Shown here piece by piece: positions 63,290 to 64,000 of a stretch of DNA of 64,000 nucleotides. The DNA is from Macrothele yani (lineage: Eukaryota > Arthropoda > Arachnida > Araneae > Macrothelidae). Made by a program: the position numbers and the translations under genes. The DNA lies in the NCBI GenBank assembly GCA_039090855.1, contig CM076999.1, forward strand, positions 111,475,072 to 111,539,071. The letters run 5' to 3'. Each line of letters opens with the position of its first letter. Position 1 is the stretch's first letter. The notes beneath the pieces are model-generated. The model searched no databases. It had not been told where the DNA came from and saw only the letters and a list, made by a program, of their open reading frames with translations.

Positions 63290-64000
63290 TGCATATCACT
63301 AAGCTGTTTTCTGAGATTCAGAGGTTACCTCCACAAAGAAATACAGACTACTAGATAATTTTTAACTGATTATTTACTTACAATTGCCATATCAAACTTC
63401 TCCATTTACAGCGATCTTGACACACAACTCAGGCTTCACTGACGTCCGTCACACGACGTACACAAGACCATCTATACTTCATACTCATAATCTTTTTCTC
63501 ATGCAGGCACTTCTGAATCTGATCCTCCCATGACTTATTTGGCCTTCCTATGCCTTTCCTTCCTGCCACTTGGGCTAAAAAATATTTTTAGTAAGCATGT
63601 TATCACTCATTCTTTCAACATGGCCGAAATGTCGAAGCATATGGGACTCCACCTTGCTAACAATATTATGCTTCACATTACACAACCACAACACATCTTC
63701 ATTCCTCTCATGATCAGAACTTATCTTGCCAACCCCACCCCCACCCCCAACCCCACCCCGTAGGTAACGCATTTCTCCAGCACACGAACAACTCTTATGT
63801 TTCTTCTGTAGTACCCAGGTTTCACTGCCATACATCAGAGTAGAAACAATTACACTTTCATACACAGCCATGCGGGACTCTCTTGAGAACCCATCATTCC
63901 TGTGAAAACCTCCCAAAGCAGCAATGACTTTCAATGAAGAATTCACTCGCCTACTAATTTCACCATTCAATTTGTCCTTTCTGTCAAACATGCTTCCTAA
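63290..64000 (-). pseudogene. LINE fragment (family L2-a), RT C-terminus, runs off the window
   Basis: The minus-strand frame at 63575-63991 reads KLNGEISRRVNSSLKVIAAL, then AVYESVIVSTLMYGSETWVL, SCAGEMRYLRG and HFGHVERMSDNMLTKNIF, the LINE thumb and C-terminal region. Its 3' UTR (63290-63500) matches that of 34870-35490. A C-rich run (63725-63760) interrupts the frame with poly-Gly on the minus strand. The 5' part extends beyond 64000. Confidence 0.85.

Overview
This window is eukaryotic genomic DNA, AT-rich and intron-dominated, and almost certainly from an arthropod. That placement rests on a novel-type protein kinase C gene with long introns and on the repeat content: mariner, Tc1-like, pogo-like and hAT-like DNA transposons, RTE-like LINEs, Penelope-like elements (PLEs), tRNA-derived SINEs and a Helitron remnant. 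A chelicerate or crustacean is plausible, but the sequence alone does not fix the taxon.

The only host gene recognised is on the + strand and runs off both ends of the window. It is a novel PKC of the epsilon/eta class (Drosophila Pkc98E type). Five exons are visible: the end of the C1B zinc finger (1532-1680), two hinge exons (17164-17263 and about 27126-27222), the hinge plus the start of the kinase domain with the glycine loop (27275-27468), and the exon with the catalytic lysine and the alpha-C glutamate (62958-63131). Introns range from 52 nt to about 35.5 kb. Everything else is intronic and is mostly mobile DNA.

Layout of the introns. 0.2-1.0 kb: pogo-like MITE. 1.8-3.4 kb: tRNA-like SINEs, two of them as an inverted dimer. 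3.7-6.3 kb: two nested inverted PLE dimers. 6.4-9.2 kb: LINE 3' end, Tc1-like element and PLE fragments. 10.25-11.24 kb: internally deleted Tc1-like element. 11.26-16.99 kb: a mariner that contains two foldbacks, a hAT-like element holding a Tc1 copy, and a second mariner holding a SINE. 17.9-21.8 kb: two unrelated 48-bp tandem arrays, the larger inside a hAT-like element. 21.8-24.7 kb: mariner, RTE-like LINE with a 14-bp target duplication, LINE fragment, tandem repeat. 25.3-27.0 kb: Tc1-like element with long terminal repeats. 27.7-33.0 kb: head-to-head PLE dimer with a 13-bp target duplication. 33.2-41.4 kb: more PLEs, a LINE fragment, a mariner and foldbacks. 42.2-57.6 kb: hAT-like host containing a tandem repeat, which contains a noncoding LTR retroelement with about 4.63-kb LTRs, whose right LTR contains an RTE-like LINE. 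57.7-62.3 kb: SINE inverted dimer, two decayed mariners, short palindromes, Helitron helicase fragment and SINE. 63.3-64.0 kb: LINE fragment.

Three results stand out. (1) Nine hammerhead ribozyme motifs lie downstream of PLE coding remnants; several families have different but self-complementary stem III sequences. (2) A 10.5-kb LTR element (13.4 kb with its nested LINE) has 4.63-kb LTRs around a 1.28-kb noncoding centre; the insertion is supported by a 4-bp target duplication and by intact copies of the target repeat nearby. (3) Inverted dimers are the commonest architecture in the window (PLE, SINE, foldbacks). No intact transposase or reverse transcriptase was found; all copies seen carry lesions.
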